This document shows positions 8,072 to 17,517 of a stretch of DNA of 64,000 bases, one piece after another; the first letter of the stretch is position 1; every line of letters starts with the position of its first letter. The notes under the pieces were generated by a model. It ran no database searches. It saw only the letters and a program-made list of their open reading frames with translations, and was not told where the DNA came from. This DNA comes from Nostoc sp. CMAA1605 (GTDB lineage: Bacteria; Cyanobacteriota; Cyanobacteriia; Cyanobacteriales; Nostocaceae): contig NZ_PJIZ01000006.1 in NCBI RefSeq assembly GCF_021596505.1, positions 1 through 64,000 on the forward strand, read 5' to 3'. Position numbers and translations under genes: made by a program.

Positions 8072-11000
8072 ATGTACAGACAGCACAAGCATCACCGATG
8101 TCGGTCTGTGAAATTTTGGAGCAACCAGCATTTACTATCTTTTTTGGTAGGTGTGGTGATCATGTTTCTGGTAATTATTCTCTGGCAGAGATTAATTATT
8201 GCAGAACACAAGAATGTAGAGAATCTGATTCAACAGCAGGCGATCGCCACCAAAACAGAATTAGTCACCCAGCTGAATTATCGCATACTTGCCTTAGAGC
8301 GCATGGGTAAACATTGGCAACTGCACAATGGGATTTCGCAAACACAGTGGGAAGCAGAAGCCAGAGAATACATTCAAGACTATAGTGGCTACCAAGCAAT
8401 TGCCAAGCTAGATTCGTCCAAGCAGGTGCGTTGGACTGTACCATCGGCGGAAAAGCCAGCATTATTAGATTTAGATATTGAGCTAGAAAAAATTCACCAA
8501 AGATACCCAGTTTTAGAAGATGCGATCAGCAATCGTCAAACGACATTAACCAATACTACAAATTCATCAACAGGCAAGAAAATACTTTTAGCCTGTGTAC
8601 CCTTATATGGCAAAAGTCAATTTCAGGGATTGCTCTTAGGAGTTCTACACATTCAATCTCTGTTTGACTCCGTTTTACACTTACCAGCAGGCTATAAAAT
8701 CAGGTTATGGCAAGGAAAAGATTTAATTTATAGCCAAGAGAGACTAACAACCACAGTATCAACTTGGCAGCAGCAAGTATATATCGACTTTTATGGAGCT
8801 AAGTGGCAACTACAGATTTACCCGACAAAAGAACTATTAGCGCATTTACACTCACCCCTACCTAATTTTGTCTTACTGTCGGGCATATTTGCAGCCGCCG
8901 GATTGACATTACTAACTTATTTTGTGCAAGTTACTCACATTAGTAATGGCAAAATAGCCGCTATCAATGCAGAATTAGCGCGAAAAATTGCTGAACAAGA
9001 GCAAACAGAAACTGCTTTGCGCGCTAGTAAAACCCGATTACGACAGCTACTAGAAACAGTCAAAGTCATTCCTTGGGAATTAGATTTAAAAACTTGGCGT
9101 TTTACCTATGTCGGGCCACAAGCCCAAGCCCTATTAGAATACCCTGTAAACCAGTGGTATGAGGAAAATTTTTGGATTAATCATCTCCATCCCCATGACA
9201 GGGAGCAAACCCAGAATAGCATTCTAGCGGCAGTAGCTAGGAGCGAAAACCATGAAATGGAATATCGCATGATCGCCGCCGATGGTCGGGTTGTATGGTT
9301 GCGAGACATTGTAAGTGTAGTGCAAACCGATGGTCATCCCGTACTATTACGGGGATTTATGTTTGATATTACTGACTCAAAACTAGTAGAAGAAACCTTG
9401 CGATTGCGGGAGAGAGCATTAGCTGCTACTAGTAATGGTATTGTTATTGTCGATGCTAGATTAGCGGATCATCCCATCATTTATGTTAACTCTGGTTTTG
9501 AGCAAATTACTGGTTACAGAGCCACAGATGTCATTGGCAAGAATTGTCGTTTTCTACAAGGTACAGATACCCAGCAACCAGGACTCCAAGAACTCCGACT
9601 AGCACTGAAGGAGTGTAAAAGCTGTCAAGTGATTTTGCGTAATTATCGCCAAGATGGCACATTATTTTGGAATGAACTGAGTATTTCCCCAATTTATGAC
9701 GAAACCGGAAAATTAACCCACTTTCTAGGCATTCAAACAGATATTAGCGATCGCCAACAAGCAGTGATGGCCTTGCGTCGTCAAGCCCTCACCTTTGCCA
9801 ATATGTACGATGGCGTAATTATCACCGATTTAAAAGGTCAGATTCTCGACTGGAATCCTGCTGCCGAGCGCATATTTGGCTACACTAAAACCGAAATTTG
9901 TGAACAATCCATCAGGATTCTACATAAACCTGGAACAGATACAGCCTTGAACACCGCCATCTTAGAAGATATGGCTCAAAATGGTCGGTGGGTAGGTGAA
10001 ATCAACTTTGTGCGGAAAAATGGCAGTGAGGGTATTTGTGAAACTACCATAGTTCCTTTGCAAAATGAACAAGGGGAAAATGTAGCCACCATTAGCGTCA
10101 ACCGTGATATCACTGAGCGCAGACAATCAGAGGCTTTACTACTGCAATCAGAAGAACGCTTCCGGGCATTCATGAATCATAGTCCTACCCATGCCTGGAT
10201 TACAGATGCTCAAGGAAAAATTATCTATCTGAGTGAAAATTACCGACGGGCGTTGAAATTACCACTCAAAAAATTGATTGGCATGAACATTTTTGATATT
10301 TATGAACCCCACTTTGCTCAAAATTATCTAGATGCCATTCAAACAATAGCTCGTACCAATCAAGTTATTGAAGCCGTAGAATCTGCCCCTTGTCAAGACG
10401 GCACAGAACGAGATTTTTTAGTATATAAATTTCCCATCTCTCGCCAAGCCGAGGAATGTTTAGTGGGAGGAATTGCCATTGATATCACTGAACGCAAACG
10501 CGCCGAAGAAGCACTGCGCCGCAGTGAAGAACGCTGGCAATTAGTCGTTGAAGGCAATCAAGATGCCATTTGGGATTGGAATATTCTCACTAATGAAACC
10601 TTTCGTTCTGCACGCTGGGCAGAGTTAATTGGAGATCCTGACTATCAACCCATCGGTAATAGTGAAGATTGTCGTAACTATATTCACCCTGAAGATTATC
10701 AACGGGTGGTGGGTGTCACGCAAGCTTATCTGCAACGCAAAATTTCCAAATATGTAATTGAGTATCGCCTACGTTGTAAAAACGGTACTTATAAATGGGT
10801 CTTAGTTCATGCTACTGCCCAATGGGATGAGCAAGGTAATCCCATCCGTATGGTTGGTTCCATCAAGGACATTACTGAACGGGTACAAGCTCAAGAAGCA
10901 CTAGAAAAACAATTAAATCACAAACTGTTACTCGAACAAATCACCCAGAAAATCCGCCAAAGCCTTGATAGTCAGGAGATTTTTGAAACAGCTGCTACTC

Positions 11001-13534
11001 AAATAGGTCAAGCTTTCGCAGTGGATCGTTGTTTAATTCATGCTTATGTGAGCGATCCCATTCCCAAGATTCCCCTAGTTGCCGAGTACAACCAAGTTTC
11101 TCACTCCTACTCTATGCACAAAATAGATGTCCCGATCTCAGGGAATCCCCATTGTCTAGAGATGATGTCCTATGATCGCGCGATCGCCTTACCTAATGTC
11201 TACCAAGATCCCCGCCTAGTAGATGAAATTTCTATTTGTCAGGAGATTGGTTTAAAATCCATGCTAGCCATTCGCACCTCCTATCAAGGAGAACCTAATG
11301 GTGCCATTGGTTTGCATCAGTGTAGTCACTTCCGCGAATGGACAAATGAAGAAATTGAATTATTACAAGCCGTAGCGGCTCAGTTAGGCATTGCCTTGGC
11401 TCAGTCTCATCTTTTAGAACAAGAAACCCGCCAACGTCAAGAACTGACAGTCAAAAACTTTGCGCTAGAGCAGGCAAAACGGGCAGCAGAAGCCGCAAAT
11501 CGTGCCAAAAGTGAGTTTTTAGCCATGATGAGCCATGAAATTCGCACTCCCATGAATGCGATCATCGGCTTGACAGGCATACTGCTCAATACTGAATTGA
11601 CATTACAACAAAGAGATTTTTTAGAGACTATCTTAACCAGCTCGGAAGCGTTGCTCACCATTATTAATGATATTCTCGATTTCTCTAAAATTGAGTCAGG
11701 CAAATTAGAACTAGAAGCTAGGCCTGTTGATGTCAAAACTTGTATAGAGCAAGTAATTGATTTGTTAGCTCCCAAAGCTGCCCAAAAAGAAATTGAACTA
11801 GCTTATTGGATTCATCCCCAAGTCCCGGCGCAAATCATCGGGGATTTAACTCGTCTGCGGCAAATTATCACCAATTTACTCAACAATGCTATTAAATTCA
11901 CCGAAAAAGGTGAAGTGATTTTATCTGTCAGCACCACTGCCAAAACTAAGAATAACTGCGAACTACTATTTAGCATCCAAGACACAGGTATTGGTATTCC
12001 CCCTGAGAAAATGCAACGCCTATTTCAACCGTTTGTGCAAGCTGATGCTTCTATGACTCGCAAATACGGTGGTACAGGATTAGGTTTAGTCATTAGCCAA
12101 CGGTTAGGGGAGATGATGGGAGGCCGTCTTTGGGTAGAAAGTCAAGGATGTGTAGGCGGTAATCCTCCTATGAAATGGCAACAAAAAACATCTACATCCA
12201 CGGCTATTGCCCCCTCTGGCTCGACTTTTTACTTTGCCATGACTGCCTCGATCTTGACTGATTCTCCCACAGAGGAATTAATTACTTCCCCAATGATTTT
12301 GAGTGGTAAACGCTTATTAATTGTGGATGATAATCCTACAAATCGTTACATTTTGCGTTTACAAACCCAGTCTTGGCAAATGCAAACTTATGTAGTTCCT
12401 TCAGGTATGGCCGCTTTAGCTCTCATCGACCGAGGAATTGAAATTGACATAGCAATTTTAGATATGCAAATGCCAGACATGGATGGCTTAACCTTGGCAC
12501 GAGAAATCCGCAAGCGTTCTACCTATCAATACTTACCTTTAGTCATTCTCACTTCCTGGGGAAAGCCAGATCATCACCATGATTTTGAGAATATGAAATA
12601 CATTGCCTATTTACATAAACCAATTAAACAGTCACAACTTTATGATGTGTTGACTAGTAATTTAGGTCATCAACCGATTCCAGGCAATGTTGCTCACCCT
12701 TACCTGAGTTCCATCACGCAAAACTTAGCTGAACAATTACCACTGCGAATTCTCTTGGCTGAGGATATGGTAATCAATCAGAAAGTTGCTCTCCTCATGC
12801 TCAGAAAAATTGGTTATCGGGCTGATGTAGTGGGTAATGGTTTGGAGGTGCTAGAAGCACTACAGCATCAGACCTATGATGTAGTGTTGATGGATGTAAA
12901 TATGCCAGAAATGGATGGTTTAGAAACTAGCCGGAGAATTCGTCAAACCAGGCATGGCGATACTCATCTTTATATTATTGCGATGACTGCGAACGCTATG
13001 CAAGGCGATCGCGAAGCCTGTCTGGCTGCTGGAATGGATGACTATATCAGTAAGCCCATTCAGATTGATGATTTAGCTAAAGCCCTCAGTAAATGTCAAC
13101 CCCTCAAATTTTATGATCAAGTTCCTGTGAAAGTTCTTGATCCCCACCCTCACTTTGCTAGGGCTGATGTGTCAATTAAAGATGTTATTGACACTAAAAT
13201 ATTGCAAGAATTACGGGCAATGTTATCAGGTCAGTTAGGGTCATTTACAGAATTAATTAATTGTTACCTGACAGAAGCTCCCAAACTGATCCAGAATATT
13301 AATGTAGCGATTGCAACTAAAGATAGTCAAGCTATATGGCATATAGCTCACAAACTTAAATCAAGCAGTGGTTCAGTGGGTGCAGTGTTATTAACACAAC
13401 TTTGCAAGCAACTAGAAAGTCAAGGACGCAGTAACGATTGGACAGAAATTCCAGAAATTGCTGACAAACTGTGTCAAGAGTATGAACGAGTCAAAATTGC
13501 CTTGCAAAGAGAAATTAATCGGGAGAAACCATGA
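8072..13534 (+). CDS. Membrane hybrid histidine kinase with LOV, PAS, GAF, two receivers and HPt
   Basis: Complete phosphorelay in one chain of 1820 aa. The start is ATG 8072 (GGGGTGA 6 bases upstream); GTG 8054 is an alternative. Order: membrane segment about 23-39, periplasmic sensor domain, membrane segment about 264-286, PAS, then a LOV domain with the flavin-binding signature GKNCRFLQG (Cys492) plus NYRQDG, FWN and GIQ, three further PAS domains, GAF about 965-1120, HisKA with MSHEIRTPMN (His1155), ATPase with DTGIGIPPEK and GGTGLGLVI, receiver 1 (Asp1464 in LDMQMPDMDG), receiver 2 (Asp1608 in MDVNMPEMDG) and HPt (His1760 in AHKLKSSSG). All phosphotransfer residues are present. Its stop overlaps the next ATG by 4 bases, so the diguanylate cyclase is the likely output partner. 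Blue-light sensing is inferred from the LOV signature. Confidence 0.9.
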   Translation: MYRQHKHHRCRSVKFWSNQHLLSFLVGVVIMFLVIILWQRLIIAEHKNVENLIQQQAIATKTELVTQLNYRILALERMGKHWQLHNGISQTQWEAEAREYIQDYSGYQAIAKLDSSKQVRWTVPSAEKPALLDLDIELEKIHQRYPVLEDAISNRQTTLTNTTNSSTGKKILLACVPLYGKSQFQGLLLGVLHIQSLFDSVLHLPAGYKIRLWQGKDLIYSQERLTTTVSTWQQQVYIDFYGAKWQLQIYPTKELLAHLHSPLPNFVLLSGIFAAAGLTLLTYFVQVTHISNGKIAAINAELARKIAEQEQTETALRASKTRLRQLLETVKVIPWELDLKTWRFTYVGPQAQALLEYPVNQWYEENFWINHLHPHDREQTQNSILAAVARSENHEMEYRMIAADGRVVWLRDIVSVVQTDGHPVLLRGFMFDITDSKLVEETLRLRERALAATSNGIVIVDARLADHPIIYVNSGFEQITGYRATDVIGKNCRFLQGTDTQQPGLQELRLALKECKSCQVILRNYRQDGTLFWNELSISPIYDETGKLTHFLGIQTDISDRQQAVMALRRQALTFANMYDGVIITDLKGQILDWNPAAERIFGYTKTEICEQSIRILHKPGTDTALNTAILEDMAQNGRWVGEINFVRKNGSEGICETTIVPLQNEQGENVATISVNRDITERRQSEALLLQSEERFRAFMNHSPTHAWITDAQGKIIYLSENYRRALKLPLKKLIGMNIFDIYEPHFAQNYLDAIQTIARTNQVIEAVESAPCQDGTERDFLVYKFPISRQAEECLVGGIAIDITERKRAEEALRRSEERWQLVVEGNQDAIWDWNILTNETFRSARWAELIGDPDYQPIGNSEDCRNYIHPEDYQRVVGVTQAYLQRKISKYVIEYRLRCKNGTYKWVLVHATAQWDEQGNPIRMVGSIKDITERVQAQEALEKQLNHKLLLEQITQKIRQSLDSQEIFETAATQIGQAFAVDRCLIHAYVSDPIPKIPLVAEYNQVSHSYSMHKIDVPISGNPHCLEMMSYDRAIALPNVYQDPRLVDEISICQEIGLKSMLAIRTSYQGEPNGAIGLHQCSHFREWTNEEIELLQAVAAQLGIALAQSHLLEQETRQRQELTVKNFALEQAKRAAEAANRAKSEFLAMMSHEIRTPMNAIIGLTGILLNTELTLQQRDFLETILTSSEALLTIINDILDFSKIESGKLELEARPVDVKTCIEQVIDLLAPKAAQKEIELAYWIHPQVPAQIIGDLTRLRQIITNLLNNAIKFTEKGEVILSVSTTAKTKNNCELLFSIQDTGIGIPPEKMQRLFQPFVQADASMTRKYGGTGLGLVISQRLGEMMGGRLWVESQGCVGGNPPMKWQQKTSTSTAIAPSGSTFYFAMTASILTDSPTEELITSPMILSGKRLLIVDDNPTNRYILRLQTQSWQMQTYVVPSGMAALALIDRGIEIDIAILDMQMPDMDGLTLAREIRKRSTYQYLPLVILTSWGKPDHHHDFENMKYIAYLHKPIKQSQLYDVLTSNLGHQPIPGNVAHPYLSSITQNLAEQLPLRILLAEDMVINQKVALLMLRKIGYRADVVGNGLEVLEALQHQTYDVVLMDVNMPEMDGLETSRRIRQTRHGDTHLYIIAMTANAMQGDREACLAAGMDDYISKPIQIDDLAKALSKCQPLKFYDQVPVKVLDPHPHFARADVSIKDVIDTKILQELRAMLSGQLGSFTELINCYLTEAPKLIQNINVAIATKDSQAIWHIAHKLKSSSGSVGAVLLTQLCKQLESQGRSNDWTEIPEIADKLCQEYERVKIALQREINREKP

Positions 13535-14511
13535 ACAATACTGTCCGCCAAGAACAGTCTTTAATTCTCATTGTTGATGACGAGCCATTTATTCGAGCGC
13601 AGTTACGGCTGTCTCTACAATATGAAGGCTATCGGACAGTAGAGGCTCAAGATGGAAGAGAAGCTTTAAGTGTATTCCATCAGTTGCAACCTGATATAGT
13701 GCTACTAGATGCAATTATGCCGGACATGGACGGCTTTGAGTGCTGTACCCGTTTACAATTGCTAGACAGTACCAGACATACACCAGTCTTAATGATTACT
13801 GGACTAGAAGATAAAGAGTCTGTAGATCGGGCTTTTGAGGTGGGTGCAGTTGATTATGTGACTAAACCTATTCACTGGCCTGTTTTGCGCCAACGGGTTA
13901 AACGCTTAATTCAGCAATCTTATCTCCAGCAAAAATTAGAAGCTGCTAACCGCGAATTACAACGCTTAGTCACAATTGATGAGTTGACTCAAATTGCTAA
14001 TCGTCGCAGGTTTGAAGAATATTGCTTGCAAGAATGGCAATGTATGGCCAGAGAGCAACTTCCCCTATCCTTGATTCTCTGTGATGTTGATTTTTTCAAA
14101 GAATACAACGATACCTACGGCCATCGAGCAGGCGATCACTGTTTGCAAATGGTTGCTAAAGCTATTCAAGACACTGTCAAACGTCCAGCCGATTTAGTGG
14201 CTCGTTACGGTGGTGAAGAATTTGCGGTGATTTTACCTAGAACTGAATCGGAAGGCGCGCTACATTTGGCTGAGTCAATTTGCCAATCAGTAAGGAATTT
14301 GCTCGTACCACATTCCCGTTCACAAGTCAATATCTGTGTCACGATTAGCGCAGGTGTAGCGACAATTATTCCTCAACCCAACTCTGATTTTCAAGAAATT
14401 ATCGATGAAGCGGATCGGGCATTATATCAAGCCAAAATCGCCGGGCGCGATCGCTGTCAAAAATACGACAAAATCCCCTCTTCTACAGTTGATTTATGGA
14501 AAGAATGGTGA
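13531..14511 (+). CDS. Response regulator with GGDEF domain (diguanylate cyclase)
   Basis: 326 aa. Receiver domain at about 11-130 with acidic pocket VDDEP and phosphoacceptor Asp60 in LLDAIMPDMDG, then a GGDEF domain with active-site GGEEF at 227-231. The inhibitory site RPAD at 218-221 sits exactly five residues before it, so feedback by c-di-GMP is expected. No EAL domain. It makes c-di-GMP from two GTP. The ATGA overlap with the hybrid kinase implies translational coupling and points to it as cognate receiver. From memory, the Anabaena PCC 7120 counterpart is all2874, reported as needed for heterocyst development in high light; orthology was not checked here. Confidence 0.92.
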   Translation: MNNTVRQEQSLILIVDDEPFIRAQLRLSLQYEGYRTVEAQDGREALSVFHQLQPDIVLLDAIMPDMDGFECCTRLQLLDSTRHTPVLMITGLEDKESVDRAFEVGAVDYVTKPIHWPVLRQRVKRLIQQSYLQQKLEAANRELQRLVTIDELTQIANRRRFEEYCLQEWQCMAREQLPLSLILCDVDFFKEYNDTYGHRAGDHCLQMVAKAIQDTVKRPADLVARYGGEEFAVILPRTESEGALHLAESICQSVRNLLVPHSRSQVNICVTISAGVATIIPQPNSDFQEIIDEADRALYQAKIAGRDRCQKYDKIPSSTVDLWKEW

Positions 14512-14518
14512 GTAAAAC

Positions 14519-14689
14519 CAATTCGCAATTCGCAATTCGCAATGGGCTAACGCCCCGCTTCGCTAACGCAATTCGCAATTCGCAATTCGCAATAAAGGCA
14601 AAAGTAAAAAAGTAAAAGGCAAAAGTAAAATTTTACCTATTCCCCAATCCCCAGTCCCCAGTCCCCAATCCCCAATCAATTCAGATTCC
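14519..14689. repeat. AATTCGC repeat block and STRR between cyclase and glycerate kinase
   Basis: Positions 14519-14593 carry six copies of CAATTCG-type units around GCCCCGCTTCGCTAACGC, the same interior block as in the two MITE-like elements but without their terminal inverted repeats. Then AAAGGCAAAAGTAAA repeats and a CCCCAGTCCCCAAT heptamer array follow. The two genes converge here and no clean hairpin terminator was seen. Confidence 0.75.
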
Positions 14690-14690
14690 G

Positions 14691-15704
14691 CTACTTCCAA
14701 CTATGGTCTTGATTAATCTCAATGACTAAATCAACTAGAGAAGGAGATGTTGTTAAGGGCTTAATGAATAATTCGGGATGAAGCGATCGCCAAAAATAAT
14801 TGACGAATCCTTCAATCTCGGAATCTGTCATACCAGATTTACCAGATGCAATCATTTGTCGTTCGGCTTGCTTGCGCCATTCTACAGAATAACGGTAATC
14901 TATGGGGTACAAAACAATGAGACTATCTAGTCTGTTCCATAAGGGTAGATATTCACTTAATCGCTGATTCATTTCACGGGCAAATGCTTGATCTGCATCC
15001 GTAAAAATCGGTGCTGGTGCATGATCAAATAATTGTGAATCTATAGGACGCACACCCACAAACCATCCTTCAAATAACAGAATATCAATCCCTGGGACAA
15101 CTTCTGGCTGAGTGCGATCGCCTGCACCATTGTAAGCAGATTTATCGAAACGGGGTATAGTTACAGTGGTTTTTGCTTGCCGAACTTGCTCTAAGACATC
15201 GATACCCAATTCTACATCGTGTGTTCCAGGTGGCCCACGCCAAACTAAACGGGGATCTGCTTGCGTTAAAGCTAGACGCTCATCATAAGTTTTATACAAA
15301 TCATCTAGTGATAAACTCGCACTCCGATAGCCCATTTCCTGGAAAATTAAACCCAGAACTTGACACATCGTCGTTTTACCAGTTCCTTGACTTCCTAAAA
15401 TGCCTTGAATAAAGGGACGTTGTAGTTGTTGCTTTTGCGATGCTATTTTCATCGCTAGGGGTAGCCACCATTCCCACAGTACAGGTAGCATAGATTCCCA
15501 GGGTCTATGGAGACGATGTTGGCAAAATTGACTGAATACTGGTAATACGGATTGTAAAAGCTGCGATCGCTCTTCGATAACTTGCTCTACATTATCTGAA
15601 TTGATCCCAAAGGCTTTTGCCTTAGCAACATCATTTAAAGCTGCGGCTTGTAAAGCTTTTTTTCCACTCGCAGTTCCAATTATGTGTAACCAATCATTCA
15701 TCAT
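14691..15704 (-). CDS. glyK: D-glycerate 3-kinase (photorespiratory, plant/cyanobacterial type)
   Basis: Phosphorylates D-glycerate to 3-phosphoglycerate, returning photorespiratory carbon to the Calvin cycle in the cytoplasm. 337 aa; P-loop GSQGTGKT at 104-111, a second conserved stretch LSLDDLYKTYDER, then RGPPGTHD and the Walker-B-like ILLFEGWFVG. This pattern is that of the GLYK family first assigned in plants and cyanobacteria, related in fold to phosphoribulokinase and pantothenate kinase. ATG 15704 overlaps the ycf20 stop by four bases, so the two are coupled. Its place near cmp makes sense, since photorespiration rises when CO2 is scarce. Previously such proteins were often labelled generic kinases. 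Confidence 0.87.
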   Translation of the reverse strand: MMNDWLHIIGTASGKKALQAAALNDVAKAKAFGINSDNVEQVIEERSQLLQSVLPVFSQFCQHRLHRPWESMLPVLWEWWLPLAMKIASQKQQLQRPFIQGILGSQGTGKTTMCQVLGLIFQEMGYRSASLSLDDLYKTYDERLALTQADPRLVWRGPPGTHDVELGIDVLEQVRQAKTTVTIPRFDKSAYNGAGDRTQPEVVPGIDILLFEGWFVGVRPIDSQLFDHAPAPIFTDADQAFAREMNQRLSEYLPLWNRLDSLIVLYPIDYRYSVEWRKQAERQMIASGKSGMTDSEIEGFVNYFWRSLHPELFIKPLTTSPSLVDLVIEINQDHSWK

Positions 15705-16031
15705 GAACCCAATTTAAAGGCTTCAATAAACAGACTATAGGTAAAACCCACTTTCAGGAGGTTCACCACCTCTACCCACAAAGCGCGCCTAGCAAAAAAA
15801 CTCTGACTATAAAAAATTCGGCTTGTCACCTCCGTCAAGACAACTAATACTGCTGCGATCACAATATCTATTTCTGCCTTTTGTCCTGCGGTAGTAGAAA
15901 CTGCTGTCCCCAAAAAAAGCCAAACAAAAAGCTAATCAACAGCAGCGACATCCTTCGCCAAGGATTAGCAAACCATTGCCCCAAATTTCTAGCAATATTA
16001 TCGAATAAGTTATTAAGACGAGTGTTTGCAT
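15701..16031 (-). pseudogene. ycf20: Ycf20/DUF565 family protein, broken by two single-base deletions
   Basis: Reads as Ycf20 when two bases are restored. From ATG 16031, one A added to the AAA at 16025-16027 gives MQNTRLNNLFDNIARNLG, then the frame runs through NPWRRMSLLLISFLFGFF. One T added to the seven-base run at 15912-15918 joins it to LGTAVSTTAGQKAE and on to SLFIEAFKLGS at the stop. The corrected gene is 110 codons, the family length, and 331+2 is divisible by three. Ycf20 is a small membrane protein of cyanobacteria and plastids linked to thylakoid function in algae. As written, only the C-terminal 70 residues are in an open frame. Sequence error is a serious alternative. Confidence 0.8.
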
Positions 16032-16190
16032 TGGTTAGTCAATAGTCAATAGTCAATAGTCATTAGTCAATAGTCATTAGTCAATAGTCATTAGTCATTA
16101 GTCATTAGTCATTAGTCAGCACTCAGCACTCAGCACTCAGCACTCATTACTCATTACTCATTACTCATTACTCATTACTCACCACTCCTT
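16032..16190. repeat. Large STRR block, four heptamer types
   Basis: Tandem seven-base units in succession: AGTCAAT, AGTCATT, CAGCACT and TACTCAT. Together more than 20 units. Directly abuts the ycf20 start codon, leaving no room for a normal ribosome binding site there. Confidence 0.9.
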
Positions 16191-16635
16191 CCTCTCCCCC
16201 TACGCCCCCACACCCCTACACACAAATGATAAGCTGTACGATACATTAAAAGATGTAAATAATATTCTCTAGCTATCTCCAGTAGCTTGAACAATGTTAC
16301 CTTGTGACTCAAGTTACCAAACTACTATCGATTTCCGTGGCTATTTATCCGAGGAAATACACAGGTTATGTATCATCTGTTGTACTTTGCTATGATGATG
16401 CTTGATATAAATTCCTGTATCATCACGCTTGTACCAACTTTTAGCGTAATTAACTCAAGTAATCCCTCAAACGGGTTATACTTCTGCTAAATGATGTTTA
16501 TGATACGGTGATCAACCGAATTCTACGAGAGTCTATAGTAGGCAAGTAGAAAAATTTCCTCGAACGCAGCTAATGATAATAGGCTAGTATTTGGTCAAGC
16601 CTAGACAAAATCATTATTTCTAAATCAATATCAAT
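16191..16635. other. Intergenic region upstream of the lipoprotein gene
   Basis: About 445 bases after a C-rich tail. AT-rich with no gene or repeat that I recognise; it must hold the promoter for the gene at 16636. Confidence 0.5.
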
Positions 16636-17262
16636 ATGAATTCTTCCGTGTATCGTAACGCTGCGCTGACAGCTTGCTGCTTGGGATTGCTGGGGCTACT
16701 GTTGGGGTGTCTAGACATGAGTGTATCTTTTGATGCAGGCAATATCGATACACCTTCGTCAGTATCTACTGAAGTAATCCCACCAAATCAAGATTTAGCA
16801 TCTCCTGTAGCTTCTACAGACAGTAGTTCTCCAGCTAACTCTAACCCCAGTGTTTCTGATCAAAAGTTAGAACAAAACACCAAAAAAACTATTTCCGTGT
16901 TGACCTCGCGCCAATCAGAAAATAATAATACTCAGCTTTTGGGTGATTTACGTATGAGTAATCAAACAGATCAGCCTGTGCGATTAGCTCTGTTGGCTAG
17001 ACAGTCAAAAAATAAGGGTTCTGTGAAACAAACAACAGATGTTCCTGCTCATTGGGATTTTGATCCCCAAGAAGGGAGTGCAAAAGGACTAATTCTGTCT
17101 CTACCCCAGGGTAATCTCAAGGTTGAAAAAGGAGACATTTTAGTGGCATTTGCTCAAGACGGTTCTCGTCGCTATTGGGGGCCATATGTAGTGGGGGAAA
17201 CATCCTTGCCTACCTGGGATGCTCAAAAGCGAGAATGGCTATTGGTGCTGACTGGCAATTAG
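16636..17262 (+). CDS. Putative lipoprotein of unknown function
   Basis: 208 aa. The N-terminus has a hydrophobic signal and a lipobox LLLGC with Cys at about residue 25, so export and lipid attachment are likely. Residues 35-95 are a Ser/Thr/Pro/Asn-rich linker. The C-terminal part, about 100-208, is compact and contains RYWGPYVVGE and REWLLVLTGN at the end; I do not recognise the fold. No ribosome binding site is obvious before ATG 16636. Followed by a repeat region and a glycosyltransferase on the same strand, which may be independent. Confidence 0.7.
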   Translation: MNSSVYRNAALTACCLGLLGLLLGCLDMSVSFDAGNIDTPSSVSTEVIPPNQDLASPVASTDSSSPANSNPSVSDQKLEQNTKKTISVLTSRQSENNNTQLLGDLRMSNQTDQPVRLALLARQSKNKGSVKQTTDVPAHWDFDPQEGSAKGLILSLPQGNLKVEKGDILVAFAQDGSRRYWGPYVVGETSLPTWDAQKREWLLVLTGN

Positions 17263-17343
17263 AGAAGTCAAGAAAGTCGAGATGCTCAAGAACAAACTTG
17301 AGTCATTCAACGACTAAATGAGTGTTAACTGTTAACTGTTGTT

Positions 17344-17455
17344 GTACGGGCGGGTTTAACAGTGAACAGTGAGCAGTAAACAGTGAACAGTGAATAGTTA
17401 TCAATTAACTGATAACTATTTTCCAGGGTAAATATCTACCAAAACCCACCCCTAC
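17344..17455. repeat. GGGCGGG inverted-repeat element, copy 1
   Basis: Ends are GTACGGGCGGGTTTA and, inverted, GTAGGGGTGGGTTTT. The interior contains tandem AACAGTG units. The same ends in the opposite orientation flank 48289-48353. It looks like a small dispersed non-coding element into which heptamer repeats have expanded. Confidence 0.6.
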
Positions 17456-17517
17456 TGACTGTTGACTATTGACTGTTGACTATTGACTGTTGACTACTGA
17501 CCATTGACTATTGACTA
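17456..17517. repeat. STRR heptamers before the glycosyltransferase
   Basis: Tandem GACTGTT / GACTATT heptamers run up to the ATG at 17518, so the translation start has a repeat-derived leader. Confidence 0.8.

Noticed and set aside
16032-16190. CRISPR array
   Set aside because: Units are contiguous heptamers without spacers; this is STRR.
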